From Limisphaerales bacterium (GTDB taxonomy: Bacteria > Verrucomicrobiota > Verrucomicrobiia > Limisphaerales > PALSA-1396): a DNA stretch of 18,432 bases. The notes under the pieces were generated by a model. It worked only from the letters and a program-made list of their open reading frames with translations. It was not told the DNA's origin and made no database searches. The DNA is taken from contig PLJQ01000273.1 in the NCBI GenBank assembly GCA_003140275.1, positions 3,766 to 22,197 of the forward strand, given 5' to 3'. The translations under genes were made by a program, and so were the position numbers. This document shows positions 9,165-17,510 of the stretch, in pieces (position 1 is the stretch's first letter; each line of letters opens with the position of its first letter).

Positions 9165-10892
9165 AAAAACAAAACCCAAGGCTCACTGGCATTAAAATTT
9201 CGTTTCGGCGCTGTTTTTTCCACGCTACTTATGGTGTGCGCGGCGCTGCTCGGCGGCGGCGAGCGCAGCGTAGCGCAACCATTCCCGCCCCAAGGCGATG
9301 ACTCGACGTTCAGCATGGGCGTATTCCGGATCACGGTGGACCCGGCGTTTCGGCCACTGATGAATCCCGCCGGAGCGCTGGTTGCCTATACCGGCTACCA
9401 CCCCTTGGACGGGAAACTGACCAGCCCACTGTGTATTGATAACGCGACGACGATCGGCCGCAGCGCACCGCATACTCGCCCTTATCTCTTCCCCGTCCCC
9501 TTGGGCGCCGGCTCGTGGGACATCATTTTTGGGTACGGGGATTATCCGGCCATTCCCGCTCTGTGGGCCGGCGCGCCGGCGGGCACCGACGAGGTCCTGA
9601 CAGAAATTCGGAGCTTTCTGCTGCTAAGTGTCGGTGGCGGTATCGCTGGTCAACACTGTCCTCCGGATCCGCGCATACCGTCCGTGCCGCTCAACTGGCC
9701 GATGGTCAAGGCGGGACCCGACCAAGGCGTGACGTCAAGAAGCCTTGGCATGGTGCAGCCTAATGGGGCCCCGGATTTTCCGGCGCATAGCTTTTTTGAC
9801 ATTTTCGTGGAAGTGAATCTGCCGCCGCTACCCACGACGGAGTCCGGCGTGGCGTTCCCGGCAACCGGGGCGGTCCTCTACAACGACTCACCGCTGATCA
9901 TCACGAACCTGGGCCTGCTCGGGTTCCCGCCGACGGTGGTTTACATTCACGGCGAGACTCCGGCGGTGCCGTTGAAGTTCAAGGTCAGCCATCCGCCCTA
10001 TTGGAGCGCCGGTGATATCTTCGGCTATCTGGTGCTGGCGGGCCACGGCACGATTACCAACGACTGCAACGACACCTCGGCGGTAAACCAGCTTCTGGAC
10101 GCCGCGCTGGGACCGATCAGCACTTCGGCGTCGGAAATGCCCGTTGAATGGTTGCGCCCGACCAATACGTATCCCTCGCCCGGCTCGACTTACGATTCGG
10201 TGCCGGGCACGAATTCTGACGGGACCAGCATTGACGTTGTGACATTCGCGCAGTCTGGCGTGCCCACCTACTACCTGCGCAATTTAAGCCTCGGCGCTTT
10301 TCCCAACCCCGTCGCACTGCCGCCGACGGGTACTCCAGGAACTTATAATGCGTTCATTCCGGCGGCTTGTGATCTCTCCTTTGATGGGCAGAATTGGTCC
10401 CCCGACACGGGTAGCGGCCCGTTTTCAGTGAAAATCAACAACGACACTGCCGCTGGCAGCACAACCAGCAACTATTCCACGGAAATGATTGAACTCCTGA
10501 TCAACGGCAGTGGCCCGATCGGATCGTACATGCTACGCGAAAGCCCGACCAAGCAATCGCTCGGCCGGCATACGGTCCGGTCTGATCCGCGTGGCTACCG
10601 CATCAGCAGTTTTTTCGATGTGTTCCTCGAACTGAGTTTTAACGACGGCCCGTTTGTGCCTGCGAACCGCTCCATACGTGTGCAGGCCAGCGCACCCCCG
10701 GCAGCACCCAACTCAATCTTTGTCCGCCAGAATGGCACCGACGTCATTTTGGACTGGCTGGGCAGCTTTACCCTCCAGAGCGCAACGGATGTCACCGGAC
10801 CCTACGCGGATGTTGTGCCAGGGCCAGTCACTACCGGGCCTTACGGCGTTGCCCCTACGGGGCAGCAAATGTATTTCCGGTTGCGGCAATAG
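9162..10892 (+). CDS. Secreted protein of unknown function, paralog 1, with verrucomicrobial C-terminal tail
   Basis: 576 aa. A signal peptide is evident: basic start, hydrophobic core about residues 15-33 (VFSTLLMVCAALLGG), cleavage likely near SVAQ. The mature part shows no enzyme motif I recognise. Blocks shared with the next gene include FSMGVFRITVDPAF, FPAHSFFDIFVEVNLPP, VYIHGETPAVPLKFK, GYLVLAGHG and LGRHTVRSDPRGYRISSFFDVFLE. The last ~65 residues hold an FTLQSATDVTGPY segment and end YFRLRQ, a tail I know from many secreted Verrucomicrobia proteins and which is probably a small beta-domain. ATG 9162 was chosen because it aligns with the start of paralog 2 and directly precedes the signal peptide; ATG 9144 and TTG 9102 are alternatives. 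It is 66 bp after the AraC gene and may belong to the same transcript. Function unknown; a binding or surface protein is possible. Confidence 0.78.
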   Translation: MKNKTQGSLALKFRFGAVFSTLLMVCAALLGGGERSVAQPFPPQGDDSTFSMGVFRITVDPAFRPLMNPAGALVAYTGYHPLDGKLTSPLCIDNATTIGRSAPHTRPYLFPVPLGAGSWDIIFGYGDYPAIPALWAGAPAGTDEVLTEIRSFLLLSVGGGIAGQHCPPDPRIPSVPLNWPMVKAGPDQGVTSRSLGMVQPNGAPDFPAHSFFDIFVEVNLPPLPTTESGVAFPATGAVLYNDSPLIITNLGLLGFPPTVVYIHGETPAVPLKFKVSHPPYWSAGDIFGYLVLAGHGTITNDCNDTSAVNQLLDAALGPISTSASEMPVEWLRPTNTYPSPGSTYDSVPGTNSDGTSIDVVTFAQSGVPTYYLRNLSLGAFPNPVALPPTGTPGTYNAFIPAACDLSFDGQNWSPDTGSGPFSVKINNDTAAGSTTSNYSTEMIELLINGSGPIGSYMLRESPTKQSLGRHTVRSDPRGYRISSFFDVFLELSFNDGPFVPANRSIRVQASAPPAAPNSIFVRQNGTDVILDWLGSFTLQSATDVTGPYADVVPGPVTTGPYGVAPTGQQMYFRLRQ

Positions 10893-10922
10893 CCGGCGCG
10901 TGCGCCAACCAGACAGATTACC

Positions 10923-10953
10923 AAGACCGGGCTGCGGCCCGGTCTTCTTTTTG
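10923..10953 (+). terminator. Rho-independent terminator after secreted paralog 1
   Basis: A perfect 10-bp GC-rich stem (AAGACCGGGC, 10923-10932, pairing with GCCCGGTCTT, 10937-10946) has a TGCG loop and is followed by CTTTTTG. It lies 30 bp after the stop codon and would end the + strand transcript running from the pksE operon through paralog 1. Confidence 0.93.
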
Positions 10954-11225
10954 TAACTCCTATTTGGCTCCACTGACCATTACGGTAAACGATCCAGCGT
11001 CCGCGCCTCATCCCTTCCATCGAGCGCTTAACACGGAAGACCCGAATCAATGAAGTGGTACGGAATTATGCGGTTGAAAAAAATGCTGCTCTGAACGGCG
11101 CGCTGAATCAAGCGCACTGCTTTTTCCGATGGGTCGCGTGCCAGCGCAGACCGGGCAACAAAGCGATGGGTGCGAAGCGCAAACCTCGGCTACTGGAATC
11201 ACTCCCGACCGCAGGTTGCCCCGTT
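10954..11225. other. Intergenic stretch without recognised gene
   Basis: About 270 bp between the first terminator and the conserved leader of paralog 2. Part of it (from GTG 11055) is open in the frame of the next gene, but the encoded residues look neither like a signal peptide nor like anything upstream of paralog 1, so I treat it as noncoding. The promoter of paralog 2 should lie here, since a strong terminator precedes it. TTGAAA at about 11072 could be a -35 box, but I see no convincing -10 partner. Confidence 0.5.
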
Positions 11226-11285
11226 AAAGTTCGCAATCCCGGAGAAGCAGCGGTCGTGAAGAATTCGTTAGTGTTTGCTTGTATG
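11226..11285 (+). promoter_or_regulatory. Conserved 60-nt leader of secreted paralog 2
   Basis: This is the second copy of the block at 9105-9164, aligned without gaps up to and including the ATG. AAAGTTCGCAATC and CGGAGAAGCAG are identical in the two copies. GTG 11256 lies inside it, 11 nt after GGAG, and is a possible alternative start, but the equivalent codon in copy 1 is GCG, which argues against it. Confidence 0.45.
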
Positions 11286-13148
11286 CAAATCAAAATCTAT
11301 AATTCATCTGGAATAAGAGTTAATTCCGGCTCTGTTTTTTCCACGCTGCTTTTGGCGGGCGCGATGCTGCTCAGCACCGGCTGGGGAGTCCAGCGCACCG
11401 CAGCCGGGACCGGTTTCCCGACCGTGGCCGGTGATGAGCCGTCGTTTAGCATCGGCGTGTTCCAGTTGACTGTCGATCCAGCCTTTACCTTTTTGTTCGC
11501 ACCCAGCCCGACCTACTACTATCCCGGCTACAGCCCGGGCAGCGGGGTGCTGACCAGCCCGACGATGTATGATTTCAGTTCGACGACCATCGCAGTCAGC
11601 AGCAACCATGTTCGCAACATTCCCGGCAATCCATACTTCCCTCCCACCACTCCCGGCGGCGTTGTTGTGGGAACCGCTGCGCACGCGCCGGCTTTTCCTG
11701 ATTCCATCAACAGCTATTCCCCTGAATACGCGAACATACCGGCTGCGTTTGCAACCGCGCCAAACGGTATTGATGAGATCATGACGGAGATTGAGAGCTT
11801 TGCCCTGACGGCCAGCAGCAGCGTTCTGCAATGTGCGCCCGATCCACGCGTGCCGACGGTGTCCAGCACGGTGAAAATGGTTTTTGCCGGGCCGGATCAA
11901 ATCCCAAGCCTACCGCATAACCGCAGGAGCATCGGCCTGGTGCAGCAAATTACCAATGGCGCTGCCAGCGATTTTCCGGCGCAAAGTTTTTTCGACATTT
12001 TTGTGGAAGTGAATCTGCCGCCAGTGCCTGGGAATAATTCCATAAATGATTTTCCACCGGTATCGAATCCGGTCCACTCAGGTTACGATCCCTTGGGCGG
12101 GGCAATCCTCTACAACGATGCGAATAATCCTCTCATTATCGTAAACCCGGACGTGACTTCGCTGCCACCGACGGCGGTTTACATCCACGGCCAGACCACT
12201 GCGGTGCCCTTGCGGTTCAAATTCGCCAACCCGCCCTATTGGAACGCCGATGATGTGATTGGCTACGTGGTGCTGGCCGGCCACGGCGTGTTTCCGACGG
12301 GCGGCAAAAGCAACACATGCGCCGAAGCGGCGACCGTCCTGGATCAAACATTGGGACCGATTGGATCGCCAGCGCCGCAGATGCCCATCCCGTGGCTGCG
12401 CCCAGGCACGCTATTCCCGACGCCTGATTCGGGATACGTTTCAGTGGTGAACACGGTGGTGGACGGGGGCGCGACTAATGACCTTGATGACACCGTGAGT
12501 TTCAGTCCCTTTCTTTGGGTCCGCGATCTCAGTCTGGTCAACCTTACCAACCCCATCGCGCCGCCGGCGGTGAATGATTCGGCGACTTACACCAATGACA
12601 CCGCGCTGCTGAACCTGCAGGTCTCCGATGACGGTGTGAACTTTTTAACTGAGCAGCAGGCCAGCGTCTCCATGCAAGTATTGATCAGCAACAGCAACAG
12701 CCCCGCCGGCAGCACGACCGTCTATGACACGGAAATGCTCCAACTCGATTTCCAAGGCTTCGCCCCGTACACGTTCAGGCTGCGTGAAAGCCCGACCCTG
12801 CAATCGCTCGGCCGGCATACCATCGGGCCGGACCCGCGCGGCCACCGCATCAGCAGCTTCTTCGATGTATTCCTCGAAGCGAGCTATGACGACGGGCAGA
12901 CCTGGATTCCTGCGGAACGTTCCATTCGCGTGCAGGCCGGCGCACCACCGGCAGCGCCGAGTTCAATCTTCATCAGCCACGCCGGCCCCAACATTGTTTT
13001 GAACTGGCAAAACGAGTTCACACTTCAAAGCGCAACGGATGTGGTGGGGCCTTACACTGATGTGACAGATGTGACCGGGCCAGTCACGATCGGGCCTTAC
13101 ACCACTGTCCCCACGGAGCAGCAACAGTATTTCCGGTTGCGGCAATAA
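11283..13148 (+). CDS. Secreted protein of unknown function, paralog 2, with verrucomicrobial C-terminal tail
   Basis: 621 aa. A signal peptide (hydrophobic core about residues 18-33, sharing VFSTLL with paralog 1) is followed by a long mature domain rich in Pro, Asn, Ser and Asp, typical of extracellular beta-rich proteins. It is collinear with paralog 1 from the FSIGVFQLTVDPAF block to the C-terminal FTLQSATDVVGPY ... YFRLRQ tail. Extra residues sit near the N-terminus (a Tyr/Pro/Ser-rich stretch) and around a DPLGGAILYND segment. No catalytic motif recognised. The two genes clearly arose by tandem duplication and have since diverged. Because a terminator separates them, this copy probably has its own promoter. 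ATG 11283 was preferred over the long GTG 11055 reading because it coincides with the paralog 1 start and the signal peptide. Confidence 0.8.
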   Translation: MQIKIYNSSGIRVNSGSVFSTLLLAGAMLLSTGWGVQRTAAGTGFPTVAGDEPSFSIGVFQLTVDPAFTFLFAPSPTYYYPGYSPGSGVLTSPTMYDFSSTTIAVSSNHVRNIPGNPYFPPTTPGGVVVGTAAHAPAFPDSINSYSPEYANIPAAFATAPNGIDEIMTEIESFALTASSSVLQCAPDPRVPTVSSTVKMVFAGPDQIPSLPHNRRSIGLVQQITNGAASDFPAQSFFDIFVEVNLPPVPGNNSINDFPPVSNPVHSGYDPLGGAILYNDANNPLIIVNPDVTSLPPTAVYIHGQTTAVPLRFKFANPPYWNADDVIGYVVLAGHGVFPTGGKSNTCAEAATVLDQTLGPIGSPAPQMPIPWLRPGTLFPTPDSGYVSVVNTVVDGGATNDLDDTVSFSPFLWVRDLSLVNLTNPIAPPAVNDSATYTNDTALLNLQVSDDGVNFLTEQQASVSMQVLISNSNSPAGSTTVYDTEMLQLDFQGFAPYTFRLRESPTLQSLGRHTIGPDPRGHRISSFFDVFLEASYDDGQTWIPAERSIRVQAGAPPAAPSSIFISHAGPNIVLNWQNEFTLQSATDVVGPYTDVTDVTGPVTIGPYTTVPTEQQQYFRLRQ

Positions 13149-13182
13149 GCCGGACTCGCGCGCCAACCGGACGGATAACGGC

Positions 13183-13213
13183 AAGACCGGGCTGCAGCCC
13201 GGTCTTCTTTTTG
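13183..13213 (+). terminator. Rho-independent terminator after secreted paralog 2
   Basis: Same 10-bp stem as at 10923-10953 (AAGACCGGGC with GCCCGGTCTT), loop TGCA instead of TGCG, and the same CTTTTTG tail. It lies between convergent genes, 14 bp from the stop codon of the - strand transporter. The hairpin would form on either strand, but only the + transcript has the U-run. Confidence 0.92.
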
Positions 13214-13226
13214 ACCAGGATGCGAA

Positions 13227-15992
13227 TCAGTTTGTGGACGTGATGGTTTTGGATTCGCGAGCATCCTTCAGCGGCCACCAGTGCAGCAAGACCGGCAGAA
13301 GCAGCAGCGACACGATAAAACAGTTCACCAGGCCCACCACCAACAGAAAGCCGAGTCGCGCATTGGCCGGCACCTGCGAGAGCATGAGCACACCGAAACC
13401 CAGCGAGACGGCGACGGTGTTGATCAGCGCCGGCGGCCCGGTCAACCCCAGAGACCGGCTTAACGCCCCCGGGTGCGATGCTCCGGTGGCCCGTGCCTGG
13501 CGGTACCCCTCCAACAAATGGATTGCGCAGTTCACGCCAATGCCCAGCGTCATGGCCGCAAACATCGAGGTCGCCACGCCCAACGGAATCCCCAGCCAGC
13601 CCATCACTGCAAATTTAATCAGCACCGCCAGCAGGCTGGGCAGCAAACAATAAACTCCCCAACGCAACGAACCTCCGAACATCGCCGTCACCACGTAAAT
13701 GCCCACCAGCGACCAGAACAGCGATTGCAGTTGGGTGGTGACGATGCCTTGGATCAACGATTGGCTCACGGCCACGTCACCGGCAAAGCCCAGCTTGATG
13801 CCTTTCGGCGCAAGGTGCTCGTGTTCATAAGCCCGGAGGTCAGCCATGAGCCGGGCCGTATCAACAAAGTTGGCATCTTTGAGAAAAACCGTAATCAGCG
13901 ACCGGGAGTAATCAGCGTCCACAACCTGGCGCAGGCGATGCTCGCCGAGGGCAATCCGGTAGAAGTCCCAGAGGAGTTTGGTTTCGTTCGCGCCGCCGGG
14001 CAGAACCCGCGCGTCCGGGTCGTTGGGACGGACCATAAACCGGGTCGTCACCAGGTAATCGGCAGGACCGAGGACTCCGCCCACGGCGCATTGACGATGC
14101 TCGCGGATGAACGTTTCGAGGTCGCCGATGGTGCGGATGATTTCCGGCTTGAGGTGAGACTGGCCAGCGACCTCGAACCGCAGCCTCAAGGCCCGCGACA
14201 ATAATTGGCAGACGGCCGCGTCCGCTGCTTCGCGGGGCGTGTGCGTGGTGATATTGGTTCCAAATCGCACCGCCGTCTCGATATGGGTATGCCAGACGGC
14301 GCGCGGCGCATCCGTGGGGCTGGCACGCGGCAGCTCTTCGGCGGGGAAAATCGAGATGGAGCTTCCCGGCAGCAAGGCCGGGTCGGCCACAAGTTCTCCC
14401 GGCAAAACGATGCGTCCGAGGGTGACAGCGGAAGCCGGGATCTCGCCCTTGAGCACTTCGGGCGCGTCAAAGCAAACGAACAGCAGATGCATACCGTAGA
14501 ATTGCTCATTGACCAACTGCGTGGCGTGGCGGAATTCGCTGTCCGGATCAAACGCGCTGGTCCAGCTATCTTGCACGGCTAATCGGCGCAGGCCCAGTGG
14601 TGTGAGCGCGGTGACGAGCAGAGCAAGGCCGGCCACCCACCAACGCCAGCGCACCACTCCCGGCCCCAAACGGACAAACCAGGCTGCGAGCGCCGAAGGA
14701 TCTGTCTGTCCTTCCCTTCGCGGACGTGAAAGCAGCCACGCGGGATTAATCAGCGCCAGCATCGCGGGCAGCACGGTCAGTGAGAACAACAAACCAAACA
14801 ACACGCCGATGCCGGTGAAAATGCCAAACGCCTGGACGGGTCCCAACGGTGAAAGCCCAAACGATAGGAAACCGATGCTGGAAGTCAGCGAGGTGCTGGT
14901 CACGGGAGGAACCATGGTGTCAAAAGTCTCGCGAACCAGTTCGACGTGGCTGACGTGACGCTGTTCGCGAAGCAGGTTGAAATAACGGTTGAAGACATAA
15001 ATGTCATTGGTGACACAAATCGCGGTGAGCAGCACCGGCATCACTGCGGTGGTGAGGTAGATCGGCACCCCGCACCAGCCCATCAGGCCAAAGACAAACA
15101 GGATTGCCGCCGCGAAACCCGGCAACGGCAGGAGCATGGCCAATACGTTGCGGAAGCTGAGATAAAATATGAGCATCATCACCAACGCCGTCACGGGGAC
15201 GAGTCCGATTCGCCGCGCAATGAGCAGACGGAATTCGTAGAAGCTGGACGGCGCTTTCCATTTTGCTTCCTCCGCACGGGAGCGCGTGCTGGTGCCCAGC
15301 AGAGCTTTGGGCACACCGAGGTCTTCGAGGATGTGGATGCCCAGCAGCGACTCGGCCACGGTCGCGCCGGTCACCGAGATTTCTTCCGGCGACAACTGTT
15401 TCGCAGCGATGATGTTCAGGACTTTCTCGTAGAGCTGGGTCCGATCACCGGCGGCGGGCACGCCGAGGAGAATGACGGTGGATTTACCATCGCTCGAGAC
15501 CAGCGTGCCGGTGTAAAGTTCGATGCGGCACAAGTCTTCACGCAACTGGTCCAGTTCCGTTTTCGTTGTAAGTGGCGGTTCGAGCAACCTCTGCTGGACG
15601 AGCGTGTTCGGGCGGAGACGGAAGCTTGGTTCCGTGGCCAAGCTCATCACGTTCGACGGGTTAATCCCCGGCAGCCGCACGAGCTCCGCCGTCAAGTCAC
15701 GCACCAGTTGCAATGTTGCAGGATTGAAAATGCCATCGGCATGGTTGGAACTAATCAGCACGACCATCTGGTCCTCAATGCCGAATTGGTCGCGAATGGA
15801 TTTGTCGTAGAGGACTTCGGGCGCGCTTTGAGAAACGAGGGCGTGGCCGTCGGTGCGTAGTTTCAACCGCGAGATTCCTGGCGCGGCGGCCAGAATCACC
15901 AAAATGGCGATGACCAGCACGCGCCGCGGCTGATGGATGGAATAGCGCGCGAGCGAACTGAAGAAACGAATAATCAGCTCGTGAAGTTTCAA
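13227..15992 (-). CDS. MMPL/RND-superfamily exporter
   Basis: 921 aa with the duplicated RND layout. TM1 is near residues 24-42, then a large periplasmic loop. TM2-TM6 lie between about 262 and 410, then TM7 and a second periplasmic loop. TM8-TM12 fill about 730-910. The architecture matches MMPL-type predicted exporters of lipids and hydrophobic compounds in the inner membrane. In TM4 an Asp (D330) occurs in VTNDIYVFNRY. In TM10 the usual GxGVDxxIHLL acid is Asn (N821 in GVNCAIHLL). The start is TTG 15992: an in-frame TGA at 15999-16001 rules out anything longer, and the next ATG would remove TM1. It converges on the secreted paralogs, and being next to an enediyne locus suggests product efflux or self-resistance. 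A hopanoid or lipid transport role is equally possible. Confidence 0.9.
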   Translation of the reverse strand: MKLHELIIRFFSSLARYSIHQPRRVLVIAILVILAAAPGISRLKLRTDGHALVSQSAPEVLYDKSIRDQFGIEDQMVVLISSNHADGIFNPATLQLVRDLTAELVRLPGINPSNVMSLATEPSFRLRPNTLVQQRLLEPPLTTKTELDQLREDLCRIELYTGTLVSSDGKSTVILLGVPAAGDRTQLYEKVLNIIAAKQLSPEEISVTGATVAESLLGIHILEDLGVPKALLGTSTRSRAEEAKWKAPSSFYEFRLLIARRIGLVPVTALVMMLIFYLSFRNVLAMLLPLPGFAAAILFVFGLMGWCGVPIYLTTAVMPVLLTAICVTNDIYVFNRYFNLLREQRHVSHVELVRETFDTMVPPVTSTSLTSSIGFLSFGLSPLGPVQAFGIFTGIGVLFGLLFSLTVLPAMLALINPAWLLSRPRREGQTDPSALAAWFVRLGPGVVRWRWWVAGLALLVTALTPLGLRRLAVQDSWTSAFDPDSEFRHATQLVNEQFYGMHLLFVCFDAPEVLKGEIPASAVTLGRIVLPGELVADPALLPGSSISIFPAEELPRASPTDAPRAVWHTHIETAVRFGTNITTHTPREAADAAVCQLLSRALRLRFEVAGQSHLKPEIIRTIGDLETFIREHRQCAVGGVLGPADYLVTTRFMVRPNDPDARVLPGGANETKLLWDFYRIALGEHRLRQVVDADYSRSLITVFLKDANFVDTARLMADLRAYEHEHLAPKGIKLGFAGDVAVSQSLIQGIVTTQLQSLFWSLVGIYVVTAMFGGSLRWGVYCLLPSLLAVLIKFAVMGWLGIPLGVATSMFAAMTLGIGVNCAIHLLEGYRQARATGASHPGALSRSLGLTGPPALINTVAVSLGFGVLMLSQVPANARLGFLLVVGLVNCFIVSLLLLPVLLHWWPLKDARESKTITSTN

Positions 15993-16119
15993 CTTGGATC
16001 AAAACCAGTCCATGGTGATAACGTCACTGGATAAATCCCAGGCAGCAAAGTTTGTCCGCAAGATTCATTGGCCGAAAGATAGACAAAAAATGGAAAACAA
16101 CAACTCCGAGTCTCTAAGA

Positions 16120-16147
16120 AGTATAGCGTTAATTTTCAGCTGTTAAA
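16120..16147 (-). promoter_or_regulatory. Candidate promoter of the MMPL exporter gene
   Basis: On the - strand, TATACT (16120-16125) matches five of six bases of a -10 box. A poor -35 (TTTAAC, 16142-16147) lies 16 bp upstream. The surrounding region is AT-rich, and the predicted leader to TTG 15992 would be about 120 nt. Weak evidence; position and strand are reasonable, the -35 is not convincing. Confidence 0.25.
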
Positions 16148-16548
16148 GGAACATTTGTAGGATCAGCATTCGATGTAAATGTCACCGGTTGACAAAAGGA
16201 TTTACCAGCATTCGGCTTGCCTCGTTAACCGATCATACCTTTCCTCTTGGGCTGGGAGTCACCCAAACAATGAGTCCATTCGCGAAGCAGTTACAAATTT
16301 CGAGTTGGATCACAACCATCAACGACCCGTCTGTGCGCCCCGATATGAAGTTCATCCTTTTGGATCAGGCCCTAGCACAAGGATACAGTGGCTCTCCTGT
16401 TTTTGCAGAGCGGCCAACAGGAACGCTCGTCCTCGGTGAGAGTTATAGGCCGCCCGTTCTGCTGATTGGTATTATGAGCGGCGCCATGTCCGACCAAACT
16501 GGTGGGAAGCTAACCGGATTGCCCATCCACCTTCACGCCGACGAATAA
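16147..16548 (+). pseudogene. 5'-truncated trypsin-like serine protease remnant
   Basis: The frame is open from 16147 (after TAA 16144-16146) to TAA at 16546-16548, with no ATG before 16270 and only TTG 16189 earlier. The translated segment contains ALAQGYSGSPVF, which fits the GxSGxP catalytic-serine motif of trypsin-like bacterial peptidases (Ser codon at 16387-16389). A GIMSG strand follows, as expected shortly after that motif. The half of the domain that should carry the catalytic His and Asp is missing. Upstream there are only about 155 bp before the divergent transporter gene, so it cannot be encoded nearby. I infer a decayed C-terminal fragment left by a rearrangement. It could still be expressed as a short protein of ~119 aa, but without a complete triad. 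Confidence 0.5.
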
Positions 16549-16636
16549 ATCGCGGAGCGCGTCAAGGAAACGGCGTTCCTTCGGGCCGGGTTTGAAAAGT
16601 GGATCGGTGTCGCTGCTCATGCTTGGCCGGATTTAT

Positions 16637-16662
16637 ACTTGCCGCAGTCCGCTGCGGCAAGT
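16637..16662. repeat. Perfect 11-bp inverted repeat (hairpin)
   Basis: ACTTGCCGCAG and CTGCGGCAAGT flank a 4-nt TCCG loop. It lies 90 bp beyond the stop codon of the - strand gene at 16752 and could end that transcript, although no T-run follows on the - strand (TATAAATCC). On the + strand it is followed by an A-run. It may instead be a small dispersed palindrome. The surrounding 16549-16751 holds no gene that I can support. Confidence 0.5.
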
Positions 16663-16751
16663 TGCGAAAAAATAATTTACAATCGCCTACGCGGGCGAGC
16701 TGGAGGTTGATGGCAGTCCTGGTTCTCCATGCGGGAGGACGCAAGCACTTA

Positions 16752-17483
16752 CTAACCGTGTTTCACGCCTATCATTTTTTCCCAGAGATCGTTCGATTCT
16801 TGCATCATTGAACGCACTTCGTGTAACTCGCGTCCCAGGTGACTTTGAAATGTAGACATTAACTCATCATAAAAGTTTTTTAACTTTAATCCATAGTCAT
16901 CAACAAGGGTAAGCATTCGGATTTTTGGGCTATTCGCTTCGATGAACCTCCGGCTGGGAGAAGACCAATGAAACGTGGTTTCCAGGTGATCGAGGTCAAT
17001 ATACACTTTTCCAGGTTCGGCATCTGTCTCGGTTGAACCAAATCGTTTTTCGAGACCTATTTGGGGAACTGCGTAATGAGTCATATAATTACGAAAATCT
17101 TGCAGGAACTGAGCGAGAGGATCAGTTGCAAAGACATTTTTGACTTTAAGCTGATATTCTTGACGATGCTCTGGTTTAATAAAATCCTCCCTCATTAGAT
17201 TTTGCGTGTGATCAACCAGCGTCGTAATCGAAGTTAGAAAATTGTGAATATGCCGATTCACATCTCCAAAAAGCCATTGGAGCTGTGACCGGCGATCAAC
17301 ACCCAAAATCTTTGCAGACTGTTCTGAATCCTCTAAAACACACATCAATTGACGGAGCTGCATGCTGTTGCCATCAAGAATAAATTTCGACATTTCGTAA
17401 ACCCTCAGTGCATCAAAAACGACTTTCCCAGGATGGGCCTTTATCCGTTGCTGAAGTTGATGAAAATAGTCTGGCCCACTCAT
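16752..17483 (-). CDS. Putative HEPN-like protein of unknown function
   Basis: 243 aa, predicted largely helical and soluble, with no signal peptide. The segment DFRNYMTHY (residues ~129-137) fits the R-N-x3-H motif of HEPN-superfamily RNases and related non-catalytic helical domains (Arg131, His136). An upstream helix is rich in His and Asn (DVNRHIHNF). I do not recognise a named family. It lies 27 bp downstream of the DUF4145 gene in the same direction, so the two are probably cotranscribed and may act together, for instance in phage defence or as a toxin-like RNase; that is inference. ATG 17483 was chosen over the in-frame TTG 17489. The gene is notably AT-richer than the polyketide locus, consistent with separate acquisition. 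Confidence 0.7.
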   Translation of the reverse strand: MSGPDYFHQLQQRIKAHPGKVVFDALRVYEMSKFILDGNSMQLRQLMCVLEDSEQSAKILGVDRRSQLQWLFGDVNRHIHNFLTSITTLVDHTQNLMREDFIKPEHRQEYQLKVKNVFATDPLAQFLQDFRNYMTHYAVPQIGLEKRFGSTETDAEPGKVYIDLDHLETTFHWSSPSRRFIEANSPKIRMLTLVDDYGLKLKNFYDELMSTFQSHLGRELHEVRSMMQESNDLWEKMIGVKHG

Positions 17484-17510
17484 TTGCAAATGCTGTTTGT
17501 TCTCAAGCTG

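Noticed and set aside
11055..11282. GTG-initiated 76-residue N-terminal extension of secreted paralog 2
   Set aside because: It would bury the signal peptide inside the protein, and only its last part resembles the sequence upstream of paralog 1.
14946..15860. 304-codon + strand open frame opposite the exporter
   Set aside because: Its His/Gln/Arg-rich translation has no recognisable domain and is the complement of a well-supported RND coding frame.
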